In this document: positions 26,300 to 34,136 of the stretch, piece after piece
Layout of the letters: each line of letters starts with the position of its first letter
How positions within the stretch are numbered: position 1 is the stretch's first letter
Assembly: GCA_964509545.1 (NCBI GenBank)
Contig: CAZDXQ010000017.1
Span: 1 to 64,000, forward strand
Length of the DNA stretch: 64,000 nucleotides
From: JADJWR01 sp964509545
Lineage (GTDB): Bacteria > Pseudomonadota > Gammaproteobacteria > Burkholderiales > Burkholderiaceae_F
Reading direction: 5' to 3'
Program-made: the position numbers and the translations under genes
The notes under the pieces: model-generated
Databases searched by the model: none
What the model was told of the DNA's origin: nothing
Seen by the model: the letters and a program-made list of their open reading frames with translations, nothing else

Positions 26300-28294
26300 C
26301 TAGCCCGCTTGCGGTAGATCAGACAGCGGCGACGGCGCCTCGGCTGCGGCGGTTTCCGGCTCCGCAGTTTCCTCATCCACGAGCGCCTCGACATTGCCGG
26401 CGGCCTCCAGCAGCACGCGGTGCAGCCGCAGTTCCACGGCCAGGTCGACCTCGTCGACGCCGAGCACGTCGACCTCGACTCTCTGGCCACGTTCGAGCAA
26501 CGGCAGCCCGGCGAGCCGTGTCGCCAGCGGCATGCCATCGAGACGCAGCAGATCCGGCTTCAGCACGGTGGCGCCGATGCGCCGGATGCCCTCCTGCTGC
26601 AGCCAGCGCAGGCACCAGTACCGTTCCATGCGTTCCTGGAACTCGGCGAAGCTCGCATAGGCGGCCTCGAAAGCGGAAACGATGCCATACAGCTCGGCAT
26701 CGTTGGTCGAAAAAGGCGCCGGCTCGCCGTGCACCGCGGCGATCAGCTGCATCTGGTTGACCAGATCCACATAGCGGCGCAACGGCGAACTGCACCAGCA
26801 GTACTGCGCCACGCCCATGCTCTCGTGCGGCGCCGCCACCGTGCTCATGCGCACCCGCCCCGGCAGCAGCCGCCCGCCGACGCGCTCGAGGCTCTGCGAA
26901 CGATAAATGCCGGCGCGCTTCAGCTCGGCCAGCCAGCCGCCCCAGTGGCTGTTGGCGAGGATCATCAGCTCGGCGACGATAAGGTCGAGCGGGGCGCCGC
27001 GCCGGCGCGGGCGGATGCTGACGCGTGCCGCTTCGTCTTCGCCGTCGAGGACGAAGGTGTAGTCGACCTTGCCGATCGGCTCCGGCCGGCCGCGCGCCTG
27101 CTCGCGCAGCGCCAGCAGCGAGCGGGCGAAATGCCAGAGGAACAGCAGCTCGCGCCCGTGCGGCACGTCGAGCGCGCCGGCGGCCATGTGCACGTCGGTG
27201 ACCCGCTCGTCGAGCAGGTCGTGGCGAAGATTGGCGTCGATCCTGATCCGTTCCAGGCGCGTGTCGTAGGCCAGCGGCCGCAGGCTGTCGCGCTCGACGT
27301 CGACATAAAGCGACAGCACCGGAACGACCCGGCCGCCGGCGAGCGAAAAAGCGTCGATCCACGGCGCCGGCAGCATCGTGATCTTCAGTCCCGGCGCGTA
27401 GATCGTCGACATCCGGCTGCGCGCCGCGAGATCCAGCATGTCGCCGCGGCCGATGGCCAGCGCCGGAGCGGCGATGTGGATGCCGACGCGGATGCGATCG
27501 GCGAGGAACTGGGCCGAGAACGCGTCGTCGATCTCTGTCGTGGCCGAGTCGTCGATCGAAAAGGCACCCACCGGCGCCAGCGGCAGATCCTGCAGCGGCG
27601 GCGGGCGCGGCAGGTCCGAGGCAAAACCGATGCCGTGCGGGAAGGTCGTGGCAAGGAAGCTGTCGCGGTGCCAGCGGTACGGCGAGGCGATTGCACCACG
27701 CGCCAGCAGCAGGCGCAGCGGCGAGCAGTGCAGTTCGGCCGCCGCCTGTTCGAGCGCCTTGTACTCGATGCCGTTGCGATCGGGTTTCACCAGCAGGTTG
27801 ACGCCGAGCGCGCCGATGGCCGCCGGCAGTTCGCCCGCCTTGAGCATCTGCACGTACTGGCACTTCTGCTCCTCCTGCAGCCGCCGCCGCTCGAGCGCAG
27901 CCAGCGCCTGCTTCAGCGTCTCCGGCGGGGCCGGGCGGAAGCGGCCGCGTCCCTTGCGATGGAAGTACACCGGCGCGCCATGCAGCCGCAGCAGGATCGC
28001 TGCCGCTTCGACTGCCGACGGTGCGTGGCCGAAGTACTCGCCGGCCATTTCCTCGAAGCCGAACTCCTGCTGCGGCGCGCATTCCCAGAGGAAGTCGATG
28101 TCGATCGATTCGGCCTGGACCTGCGCCTGCTGCAGCAGCGCGGCCGGCGCCGGCGTCTCGAAGCGCAGCAGCACGTGCGAGGCGCGCACCTTGGTTCTCT
28201 TGCCGCTCGCGGTCTCGACCTGGTACGACGAATCGGTGGCGGCCAGCACGCTGCCCGCCTTGAAGTTCCCGTCGTCGTCAAACAGCAGGTTCAT
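26300..28294 (-). CDS. RNB-domain ribonuclease (RNase II/R family)
   Basis: A 664-residue 3'-5' exoribonuclease candidate. The central RNB domain (about 240-540) holds the metal-binding aspartates in SIDDSATTEIDDAFS (Asp248, 249, 256, 257), plus AARSRMSTIYAPG and CSSPLRRYVDLVNQMQL. The first 70 residues look like a small beta-barrel segment rather than full cold-shock domains, and the C-terminal part (VEVDVLGVDEVDLAVELRLH) is a weak S1-like barrel. This form, shorter than RNase R, is typical of Betaproteobacteria. A GGAAGG site precedes the ATG. It heads the rnb-tonB-aroE-mtgA run. Confidence 0.92.
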   Translation of the reverse strand: MNLLFDDDGNFKAGSVLAATDSSYQVETASGKRTKVRASHVLLRFETPAPAALLQQAQVQAESIDIDFLWECAPQQEFGFEEMAGEYFGHAPSAVEAAAILLRLHGAPVYFHRKGRGRFRPAPPETLKQALAALERRRLQEEQKCQYVQMLKAGELPAAIGALGVNLLVKPDRNGIEYKALEQAAAELHCSPLRLLLARGAIASPYRWHRDSFLATTFPHGIGFASDLPRPPPLQDLPLAPVGAFSIDDSATTEIDDAFSAQFLADRIRVGIHIAAPALAIGRGDMLDLAARSRMSTIYAPGLKITMLPAPWIDAFSLAGGRVVPVLSLYVDVERDSLRPLAYDTRLERIRIDANLRHDLLDERVTDVHMAAGALDVPHGRELLFLWHFARSLLALREQARGRPEPIGKVDYTFVLDGEDEAARVSIRPRRRGAPLDLIVAELMILANSHWGGWLAELKRAGIYRSQSLERVGGRLLPGRVRMSTVAAPHESMGVAQYCWCSSPLRRYVDLVNQMQLIAAVHGEPAPFSTNDAELYGIVSAFEAAYASFAEFQERMERYWCLRWLQQEGIRRIGATVLKPDLLRLDGMPLATRLAGLPLLERGQRVEVDVLGVDEVDLAVELRLHRVLLEAAGNVEALVDEETAEPETAAAEAPSPLSDLPQAG

Positions 28295-28306
28295 CGTTGC
28301 CTTCCG

Positions 28307-28903
28307 CTACAGGCCCGCAATGAAGGCCTTGATCCCGCGCAGCATCAGTTCGACCGCGATCGCCGCCAGCACCAGGCCGAGCAGCCGCTCGAAGGCGAGC
28401 GTCACGCGTTCGCCGAGCAGCCGCATGATGCGCTCGGAAAACGCCAACACGAACGCACTCACCGCCATTGCGATGGCAATGGCGATGACCCACTGCCACA
28501 TCCGCGCCGGCTCGCGCGACACCAGCAGCAGCACGGTGGCCAGCGCCGACGGACCGGCGAGCGCTGGCACGGCCAGCGGCACGATGAACGGCTCACCGCC
28601 CGGCGCCTGGCCGAAGATGCCCTCGGGCGTCGGGAACACCATGCGCAGCGCGACCAGCATCAGCACCACGGCGCCGCCGATCTGCAGGCTCAGCTCGGAC
28701 AACCCGAGCAGGCGCAGGAAAGGATCGCCGATGAAGACGAAGGTCACCAGCACGGCGAAGGCGATCAGGCACTCGCGCAGGATGATCGTCCGCCGCCGCT
28801 CGCGCGGCACGTCCTGCAGTGCGCTGATGAAGATCGGGATATTGCCGACCGGGTCGCAGACGATCAGCAGCAGCAGCACCGCCGAGGCGAAGCTCGTTTC
28901 CAT
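28307..28903 (-). CDS. MarC-family integral membrane protein
   Basis: A 198-residue multi-pass membrane protein (about six helices) of the MarC/YchE family. It shows the signatures LLLLIVCDPVGNIPIF and PLAVPALAGPSALATVLLL. The physiological role of this family is not established, and early links to multiple antibiotic resistance were not borne out. The ATG at 28903 overlaps the stop of the YbaK-like gene by one base (TGATG), so the two are cotranscribed. It ends 12 bp before the RNB nuclease start. Confidence 0.9.
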   Translation of the reverse strand: METSFASAVLLLLIVCDPVGNIPIFISALQDVPRERRRTIILRECLIAFAVLVTFVFIGDPFLRLLGLSELSLQIGGAVVLMLVALRMVFPTPEGIFGQAPGGEPFIVPLAVPALAGPSALATVLLLVSREPARMWQWVIAIAIAMAVSAFVLAFSERIMRLLGERVTLAFERLLGLVLAAIAVELMLRGIKAFIAGL

Positions 28904-29391
28904 CAGCCGATGTCGATCTCTCGCCCGCCGCTGGCGGCGACCAGCTGCGCCGGCGCGACGGCGAAGACGCAGTGCGGCGTGCCGCCCGCCGCCCATACGG
29001 TGTCGAAGCGCCGCAGCGAGGCATCGACGAAGGTCGCCAGCGGCGCCGGGTGCGCCACCGGCGCCACGCCGCCGATCGCGAAGCCGGTTTTTTCGCGGAC
29101 AAACTCCGGTGACGCCCGCTCGATCGGCTCGCCGAGCGCCCCGGCAACGCGCTTCTCGTCGACGCGCCGGTCGCCCGCGGCGATCACCAGCACCGCCCGC
29201 GCGCTGTCGCGGCCGCGGAAGACAAGCGACTTGGCGATGCGGCCGACGCCGATGCCGAGCGCGTCGGCGGCCTGCTGCGAGGTGCGTGCCGCCACCGGCA
29301 GTTCGATCACCTGCGATTCGATGCCGAGCGCCTGCAGCGCGGCCTGCACACGCTGCGCCGAGGCGGGCAAGGCGGAACCGCGAGCCGCCAT
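28903..29391 (-). CDS. YbaK/ProX-family aminoacyl-tRNA deacylase-like protein
   Basis: A 162-residue protein of the YbaK/EbsC group, which hydrolyses mischarged tRNA (for example Cys-tRNA-Pro) in trans. Visible family motifs are SQQAADALGIGVGRIAKSLVF, VLVIAAGDRRVDEKRVA, GFAIGGVAPVAHP and FDTVWAAGGTPHCVFAVAP, including the lysine of the KSL stretch. The function follows from the family and has not been shown for this protein. It overlaps the MarC-family gene by one base. Confidence 0.9.
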   Translation of the reverse strand: MAARGSALPASAQRVQAALQALGIESQVIELPVAARTSQQAADALGIGVGRIAKSLVFRGRDSARAVLVIAAGDRRVDEKRVAGALGEPIERASPEFVREKTGFAIGGVAPVAHPAPLATFVDASLRRFDTVWAAGGTPHCVFAVAPAQLVAASGGREIDIG

Positions 29392-29530
29392 CAGGCCGCC
29401 CGTCCGCCGGCGAGCGCGATCGCCGCGCCGTCCGCGGCGAACCCGTGCGCGGTCGTCGCACCGGTGCCCTGCGCGACGCCGGCGACGGTCGCAACCCTGC
29501 CTGTACGGTGCATGTCGCCTGTGCCTTGTC

Positions 29531-30100
29531 CTAATCGATGCCGCAGAACGCCAGCACCTCGTCGATGTACGCCGCGAAGTCGCTGATCTCGTGGTTCGAG
29601 CCGTCGATGATCCGCTGCCGGCAGCCGGCGTACTTTGCCGCCATGCTGCGCCAGTCGATGACCTCGTCGCCCGTGGCGGCGACGAGCAGATAGCGCTGCG
29701 GCCGGGTGATGAGCGGCGTGTCGAGCGCCAGCAGCTCGTCCATGTGCTCGGGCCTGACGTCGATCGTCTGCGTGGAGAAGAAGATCTGCTGCGTCCCCAG
29801 ATGCGCGCGCAGGTCGCGATAGGGCGTGATCGCCGGATTCAGCAGCACGGCGCGGCAGCCGGTGCGCTCGGCGAGCCAGGTGGCGTAATAGCCGCCGAGC
29901 GAAGAGCCGATCAGCGCCAACTCGTCCGGATCCTCGAGGCGCGCCGTGGCCTCGATGAGCTGCGCCGCGGCGCGCGGCGAGGCCGGCAGTTGCGGGCAGA
30001 CATAGTCGTCGAGCCGACCGCGCGCCGCCATGGCGGCGCGCACCATCTGCGCCTTCTTCGACTGCGGCGACGAGCGGAAGCCGTGCAGGTAAACGATCAC
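29531..30100 (-). CDS. YqiA-like alpha/beta-hydrolase esterase
   Basis: A small (189-residue) alpha/beta hydrolase. It starts MIVYLHGFRSSPQSKKAQ and has a nucleophile elbow GSSLGG with Ser67, a likely acid in TGDEVIDW and a likely base in GSNHEISDF. The E. coli relative YqiA is an esterase with short acyl preference. The physiological substrate is unknown. Its ATG overlaps the mpl stop by four bases, so it is translated together with the cell-wall recycling ligase. Confidence 0.9.
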   Translation of the reverse strand: MIVYLHGFRSSPQSKKAQMVRAAMAARGRLDDYVCPQLPASPRAAAQLIEATARLEDPDELALIGSSLGGYYATWLAERTGCRAVLLNPAITPYRDLRAHLGTQQIFFSTQTIDVRPEHMDELLALDTPLITRPQRYLLVAATGDEVIDWRSMAAKYAGCRQRIIDGSNHEISDFAAYIDEVLAFCGID

Positions 30101-31506
30101 GCCGCCTGCTCCCGCGGCAATGACACCGACAGCGCGGCCAGCAGCCGCTCGTGCACGCCGCCGAAGCCGCCGTTGCTCATCACGAGCACGTGGTCCCCGG
30201 GGCGCGCCGCCGCCGTGACCGCGCGCACCAGCGCCTCGAGGTCGTCGAAGCTCGCCGCGCGCGCGCCCATCGGCGCCAGCACCTGCGCCGGCTCCCAGCC
30301 CAGCGCGTTCTTGCCGCTGCGCTCGCCGTAACAGAACACCAGATCCGCCGCCTGCAGGCTGCCGGGAAGGCGGGCGCTCATCGTGCCCAGCTTCATTGTG
30401 TTTGAGCGCGGCTCCAGCACGGCAAGGATGCGCGCCGCCCCGACGCGGCGGCGCAGACCGGCCAGCGTCGCCTCGATGGCGGTGGGGTGGTGCGCGAAGT
30501 CGTCATAGACGGTGACTCCGGCGGCAACGCCGCGTACCTCGAGCCGCCGGCGCACTCCGGCGAAGCGCGACAGCGCCTCGATGGCGACCGCCGGGGCGAC
30601 ACCGGCGTGTCGCGCGGCGGCAATGGCCGCCAGCGCATTGCTGCGGTTGTGGCCGCCGGCCTGCGGCAACGTCAGCCGGCCGTACACCTGGGCGCCGAAG
30701 GCGACATCGAAAGCGTGCTGCGCATCTTCGTCGACCGCCTGCGCATGCCAGCCCTCGCCGATGTCGAACGCCTCGACCTCCGACCAGCAGCCGCGCGCCA
30801 GAACCCGCGCCAGCGCGGCATCGGCGCCATTGACGATCAGGCGACCGCGGCCGGGCACGCCGCGCACCAGGTGGTGGAACTGGGTCTCGATCGCGGCCAG
30901 GTCGGCGAAGATGTCGGCATGGTCGTATTCGAGATTGTTCAGCACCGCGGTGCGCGGAAAGTAGTGGACGAACTTGCTGCGTTTGTCGAAGAACGCCGTG
31001 TCGTACTCGTCGGCCTCGATGACGAAGAAGCCGTGCCGGCCGGCGCGCGCCGAAACGCCGAAGTCCGCCGGTACGCCGCCGATCAGGAATCCCGGCGCCA
31101 GGCCGGCATGCTCGAGAATGGTCGCCAGCATGGCGGAAACGGTGGTCTTGCCGTGCGTGCCGGCCACCGCCAGCACCCAGCGGCCGGACAGGAGGTTTTC
31201 GCCGACCCACTGCGGCCCGGAGATGAAGCGCGCCCCGGCTTCGAGGATCGCCTCCATCAGCGGATTGCCGCGCGTGACCACGTTGCCGATGACGAAAAGA
31301 TCCGGGCCCAGCGCGAGCTGGTCGGCGCCGTAGCCCTCGATCACCTCTATGCCGGCACCGCGCAACTGCTCGCTCATCGGCGGGTAGACATTGGCATCAC
31401 AGCCGGTGACGCGGTGGCCTGCGGCCAGAGCCAGCTCGGCCACGCCGCCCATGAACGTGCCACAGATGCCGAGAATATGAAGATGCAAGGTGCGTTCCCG
31501 CCTCAC
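30097..31506 (-). CDS. mpl: UDP-N-acetylmuramate:L-alanyl-gamma-D-glutamyl-meso-diaminopimelate ligase
   Basis: Mur-ligase relative that reattaches the recycled murein tripeptide to UDP-MurNAc. The 469-residue protein has HLHILGICGTFMGGVAELA, ANVYPPMSEQL, the ATP loop AVAGTHGKTTVSAM and VYDDFAHHPTAIEATLAGLR. The Mpl-specific GICGTFMGG separates it from MurC. The frame opens with GTG at 31506; a TTG at 31488 (giving M-H-L-H-I-L-G) matches the E. coli start better, and a GGGAA site precedes it, so the true start may be there. AmpD, another recycling enzyme, is at 44883. Confidence 0.94.
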   Translation of the reverse strand: MRRERTLHLHILGICGTFMGGVAELALAAGHRVTGCDANVYPPMSEQLRGAGIEVIEGYGADQLALGPDLFVIGNVVTRGNPLMEAILEAGARFISGPQWVGENLLSGRWVLAVAGTHGKTTVSAMLATILEHAGLAPGFLIGGVPADFGVSARAGRHGFFVIEADEYDTAFFDKRSKFVHYFPRTAVLNNLEYDHADIFADLAAIETQFHHLVRGVPGRGRLIVNGADAALARVLARGCWSEVEAFDIGEGWHAQAVDEDAQHAFDVAFGAQVYGRLTLPQAGGHNRSNALAAIAAARHAGVAPAVAIEALSRFAGVRRRLEVRGVAAGVTVYDDFAHHPTAIEATLAGLRRRVGAARILAVLEPRSNTMKLGTMSARLPGSLQAADLVFCYGERSGKNALGWEPAQVLAPMGARAASFDDLEALVRAVTAAARPGDHVLVMSNGGFGGVHERLLAALSVSLPREQAA

Positions 31507-31551
31507 GAAAGGCCGCCAAGTTTAAGGGGCGCCGTTGGTTAGACTTCGCCG

Positions 31552-32217
31552 ATGATCCGGTCCGAGTCCAGAGCGGGAAACCGCGACGAGCTGACGATCG
31601 AACTGGCGGCCACCGCCGCGAGGCTGATCGCCGAGGACGGGTGTGACTACGCCACTGCCAAGCGCAAGGCGGTGCAGCTGGTGCTCGGCGAGGCGCGCGC
31701 GGCGCGCGCCCTGCTGCCCGAAAATGAACTGGTCGAATGCGAATTGCGGCGCTATCTGCGCACCTTCGGCGGCGCCGAACACGCCGAGCGGCTCGGCGAA
31801 ATGCGGGCCATCGCCTTGTCGCTGATGGAGTTTCTGGGGCAGTTCAATCCGCACCTTGTCGGCGCCGTGCTCAATGGGACTGCCACCGAGCACTCCGATA
31901 TCCATATCCACCTTTTTACCGACAGCGCCAAGGACGTCGAGATCTTTCTGCTCAACGAAGGGCTGCGCTTCGAGGTCGACGCGGCGCACGAGCCGGCCGG
32001 AGCGCTCGAGTCGATCCATCTGCAGGTGCCGCGGCCGCTGCTGCAGGGCCGCCGGCTCGCGCCGTCCGCGGTCCTCAGCGTGCTGCCCACCGACGCGGTC
32101 CGCGTTGCATCACGGTTCCGCTCCAGCGATCCGTCACTGTCGGCGACAGAGAAGGCCGGCCGAGCCGGAATCTCCGCCCTGCGCGCCCTCCTCAGCCAGC
32201 GAGGCGCCGGACGTTGA
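31552..32217 (+). CDS. Conserved hypothetical protein with nucleotidyltransferase-like core
   Basis: A 221-residue cytoplasmic protein that I cannot assign to a named family. The N-terminal half is helical (ELTIELAATAARLIAEDGCDYATAKRKAVQLV). The middle stretch FNPHLVGAVLNGTATEHSDIHIHLFTD, then VEIFLL, resembles the hG-xx-SDID strand of minimal nucleotidyltransferases, with Ser-Asp-Ile-His in place of the usual acidic pair. That substitution makes activity doubtful. It is divergent from mpl with 45 bp between, and five bases upstream of a TlpA-type thioredoxin gene. Confidence 0.75.
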   Translation: MIRSESRAGNRDELTIELAATAARLIAEDGCDYATAKRKAVQLVLGEARAARALLPENELVECELRRYLRTFGGAEHAERLGEMRAIALSLMEFLGQFNPHLVGAVLNGTATEHSDIHIHLFTDSAKDVEIFLLNEGLRFEVDAAHEPAGALESIHLQVPRPLLQGRRLAPSAVLSVLPTDAVRVASRFRSSDPSLSATEKAGRAGISALRALLSQRGAGR

Positions 32218-32222
32218 GCGCA

Positions 32223-32804
32223 ATGCAGCCACTGCAGGACGAGCCGGGCGAGCCGCCGAACAGAGGCCGGGTGAGCCGACGCACCGGTCTGGTCTTTCTG
32301 GCCACCGGGCTGGTCGCGGCCGGAGTCGGCGCCACCTTGCATTGGTGGCGCACGCAACCGAAGTCGGCCGCCGAAGCGTCGGCCCCACTCTTCGCGGCGA
32401 CCTTTCCTGACGCCGACGGCCGCCCGCAGCCGCTGGCGCAGTGGCGAGGCCGCATTCTGGTGGTGAATTTCTGGGCGACATGGTGTCCTCCATGCGTCGA
32501 AGAAATGCCCAACCTGCAGAAAGTGCGCGACCAGTTCAGGCAACGCGGCGTGGAAGTCATCGGCATCGGCATCGACGGCGCCGCAAAGATCGCCGAATTC
32601 CGCGACAGGCATGGCCTGTCCCTGCCGCTGCTCGTGGCCGGCGCGGGTGGCAGCGAGTTGAATCGTGCATTGGGCAACAGCAGCGGCGCCTTGCCCTTCA
32701 CCGTGTTGATCGGGACCGACGGCCGGGTCCGACAGCGGCATCTCGGCCAGGTCCGGGTCGAGCAGTTGCAGCGGTGGATCGAGTCAGCGATCCGCGCCGT
32801 CTGA
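32223..32804 (+). CDS. TlpA/ResA-type membrane-anchored thioredoxin
   Basis: A 193-residue periplasmic thiol-disulfide protein. A single N-terminal anchor (GLVFLATGLVAAGVGATLHW, residues 22-41) tethers a thioredoxin fold with the active site WCPPC (Cys88 and Cys91) and the cis-proline region ALPFTVLIG. Such proteins reduce apocytochrome c or other exported thiols. No cytochrome maturation genes are adjacent, although a CcsA/YpjD-like gene lies at 48951. The ATG at 32223 lies five bases after the stop of the preceding gene, implying cotranscription. Confidence 0.92.
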   Translation: MQPLQDEPGEPPNRGRVSRRTGLVFLATGLVAAGVGATLHWWRTQPKSAAEASAPLFAATFPDADGRPQPLAQWRGRILVVNFWATWCPPCVEEMPNLQKVRDQFRQRGVEVIGIGIDGAAKIAEFRDRHGLSLPLLVAGAGGSELNRALGNSSGALPFTVLIGTDGRVRQRHLGQVRVEQLQRWIESAIRAV

Positions 32805-32895
32805 CCAAGTCGCTGGACAGGGCGGCGCCAAAAGAACAGAATCTGCCCTCATTTTCACGGAATGGCGGCTTTTTTCACCGAAAAGCCTCCCGCCC

Positions 32896-33339
32896 ATGGC
32901 GCGCAACATCCTGGTCCTGAACGGTCCGAACCTCAATCTGCTGGGTGCGCGCGAGCCGCGGATATACGGCTCGGCGACCCTCGCCGATATCGAGCGCGAT
33001 CTGGCGGCGATCGCTGCGGCAATTCCCGCAAACATCGCGTTCCTGCAGAGCAACCATGAGGGCGCGCTGATCGACCGCATCCACGCCGCGCGCGCCGAAG
33101 CGGTGGATTTCATCATCATCAACGCTGGCGCACTGACGCACACGAGCGTGGCCCTGCGCGACGCGTTGTCCGCCGTGGCCATTCCGTTTGTCGAGGTGCA
33201 CCTGTCGAATGTGCACAAGCGCGAGGAGTTCCGGCACCGGTCTTATCTCTCCGACCACGCCGTCGGCGTCATCGCCGGGCTCGGCGCGGCCGGTTACCGC
33301 TACGCGCTGCAGTTCGCGCTCGAATGGCAGCCGTCCTGA
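32896..33339 (+). CDS. aroQ: 3-dehydroquinate dehydratase, type II
   Basis: Dehydrates 3-dehydroquinate in the shikimate pathway. The 147-residue protein has standard length and shows NILVLNGPNLNLLGAREP, the catalytic tyrosine in RIYGSATL, FLQSNHEGALIDRIH, INAGALTHTSVALRDAL and EVHLSNVHKREEFRH with the catalytic histidine. In many Proteobacteria aroQ directly precedes accB and accC, as here (30 bp to accB). Confidence 0.97.
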   Translation: MARNILVLNGPNLNLLGAREPRIYGSATLADIERDLAAIAAAIPANIAFLQSNHEGALIDRIHAARAEAVDFIIINAGALTHTSVALRDALSAVAIPFVEVHLSNVHKREEFRHRSYLSDHAVGVIAGLGAAGYRYALQFALEWQPS

Positions 33340-33369
33340 GCGGCCGCAGCTGACAGCGCAGGAGGACGC

Positions 33370-33837
33370 ATGGATTTGCGCAAGCTCAAGACGCTGATCG
33401 ATCTCGTCGCCGAATCCGGCATTGCCGAGATCGAGGTAACCGAAGGCGAGGACAAGGTCAGGATCGTCAAGCATGCCTCGGCTGCGGTTGCCGTTGCGGC
33501 GCCGGCGCCGGCACAAGTGGCGGCCGCTCTGCCCGCCAGTTTGCCGGCCGCTTCGACGCAGCCGATTGCGGCGCCCTCCGAGGCGGCGCCGACGGAGCCG
33601 AAAGGAAATGTCGTCAAGTCGCCGATGGTCGGCACCTTCTACCGTTCGCCAAGCCCCGGCGCCAAGCCGTTCATCGAGGTCGGGCAGATGGTGAAGCCCG
33701 GCGACACGCTATGCATCATCGAGGCGATGAAGCTGCTCAACGAGATCGAAGCGGAGGTCGCCGGCGAAGTCAAGGAAATCCTGGTCGAGAACGGCCAGCC
33801 GGTCGAATACGGCCAGCCGCTTTTCGTCATCGTCTAG
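33370..33837 (+). CDS. accB: Biotin carboxyl carrier protein of acetyl-CoA carboxylase
   Basis: Carries biotin between the carboxylase and transferase subunits in the first step of fatty acid synthesis. The 155 residues start MDLRKLKTLIDLVAESGIAEIEV. They have an Ala/Pro-rich linker (about 36-78) and end in a biotinyl domain with Lys121 in IIEAMKLLNEIEAE and the VKSPMVGTFYRSPSPG strand. An AGGAGG site precedes the ATG. The spacing to accC is about 300 bp, much longer than the usual few bases. Confidence 0.97.
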   Translation: MDLRKLKTLIDLVAESGIAEIEVTEGEDKVRIVKHASAAVAVAAPAPAQVAAALPASLPAASTQPIAAPSEAAPTEPKGNVVKSPMVGTFYRSPSPGAKPFIEVGQMVKPGDTLCIIEAMKLLNEIEAEVAGEVKEILVENGQPVEYGQPLFVIV

Positions 33838-34136
33838 CAGGCCGTCCCGGCAAGGCCGAAGTGAGCGAGGCAAACGTCGAGCGTTCAATCGCGGCTAAAC
33901 GGCGCCGTCACGGTTACCCGCTGTCTGGGATCAGCCACGATACGAAGGCGCAGCCCGCGCCTGAATCACCGATGCAAACCCCGATGAACGCACAGAGCTC
34001 CGGCAAGGCCCAGATCTCGTGCTGCAACGGCAGCCGCGCGCGAGACGCTGCCGCAGCGCGGTCCGGCCGATGTTTCGCCGACATTGGGGCGGGCGGCAGC
34101 CATCACCTGAGCGCCGGCGGCTGAGCCGGGGACTTC
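33838..34136 (+). other. Unusually long accB-accC spacer with a doubtful small frame
   Basis: Between accB and accC lie 299 bp where most genomes have very few. A GTG-started frame of 87 codons (33861-34124) begins V-S-E-A-N-V-E-R and contains SCCNGSRARDAAAARSG. I recognise no family, and the weak AAGG upstream is no proof of translation. No terminator is evident, so accC can still be reached from the aroQ-accB promoter. Confidence 0.5.

Noticed and set aside
28901..28905. Frameshift between the YbaK-like and MarC genes
   Set aside because: The one-base TGATG overlap is a normal coupling signal. Both proteins have complete family lengths.
26420..30331. A very long open frame (about 1300 codons) on the plus strand
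   Set aside because: It runs antisense to the RNB nuclease, MarC, YbaK and YqiA genes. It is Arg/His/Gln-rich, as expected for a mirror frame in GC-rich DNA, and shows no family motifs. Similar long mirror frames opposite other genes were dropped for the same reason.
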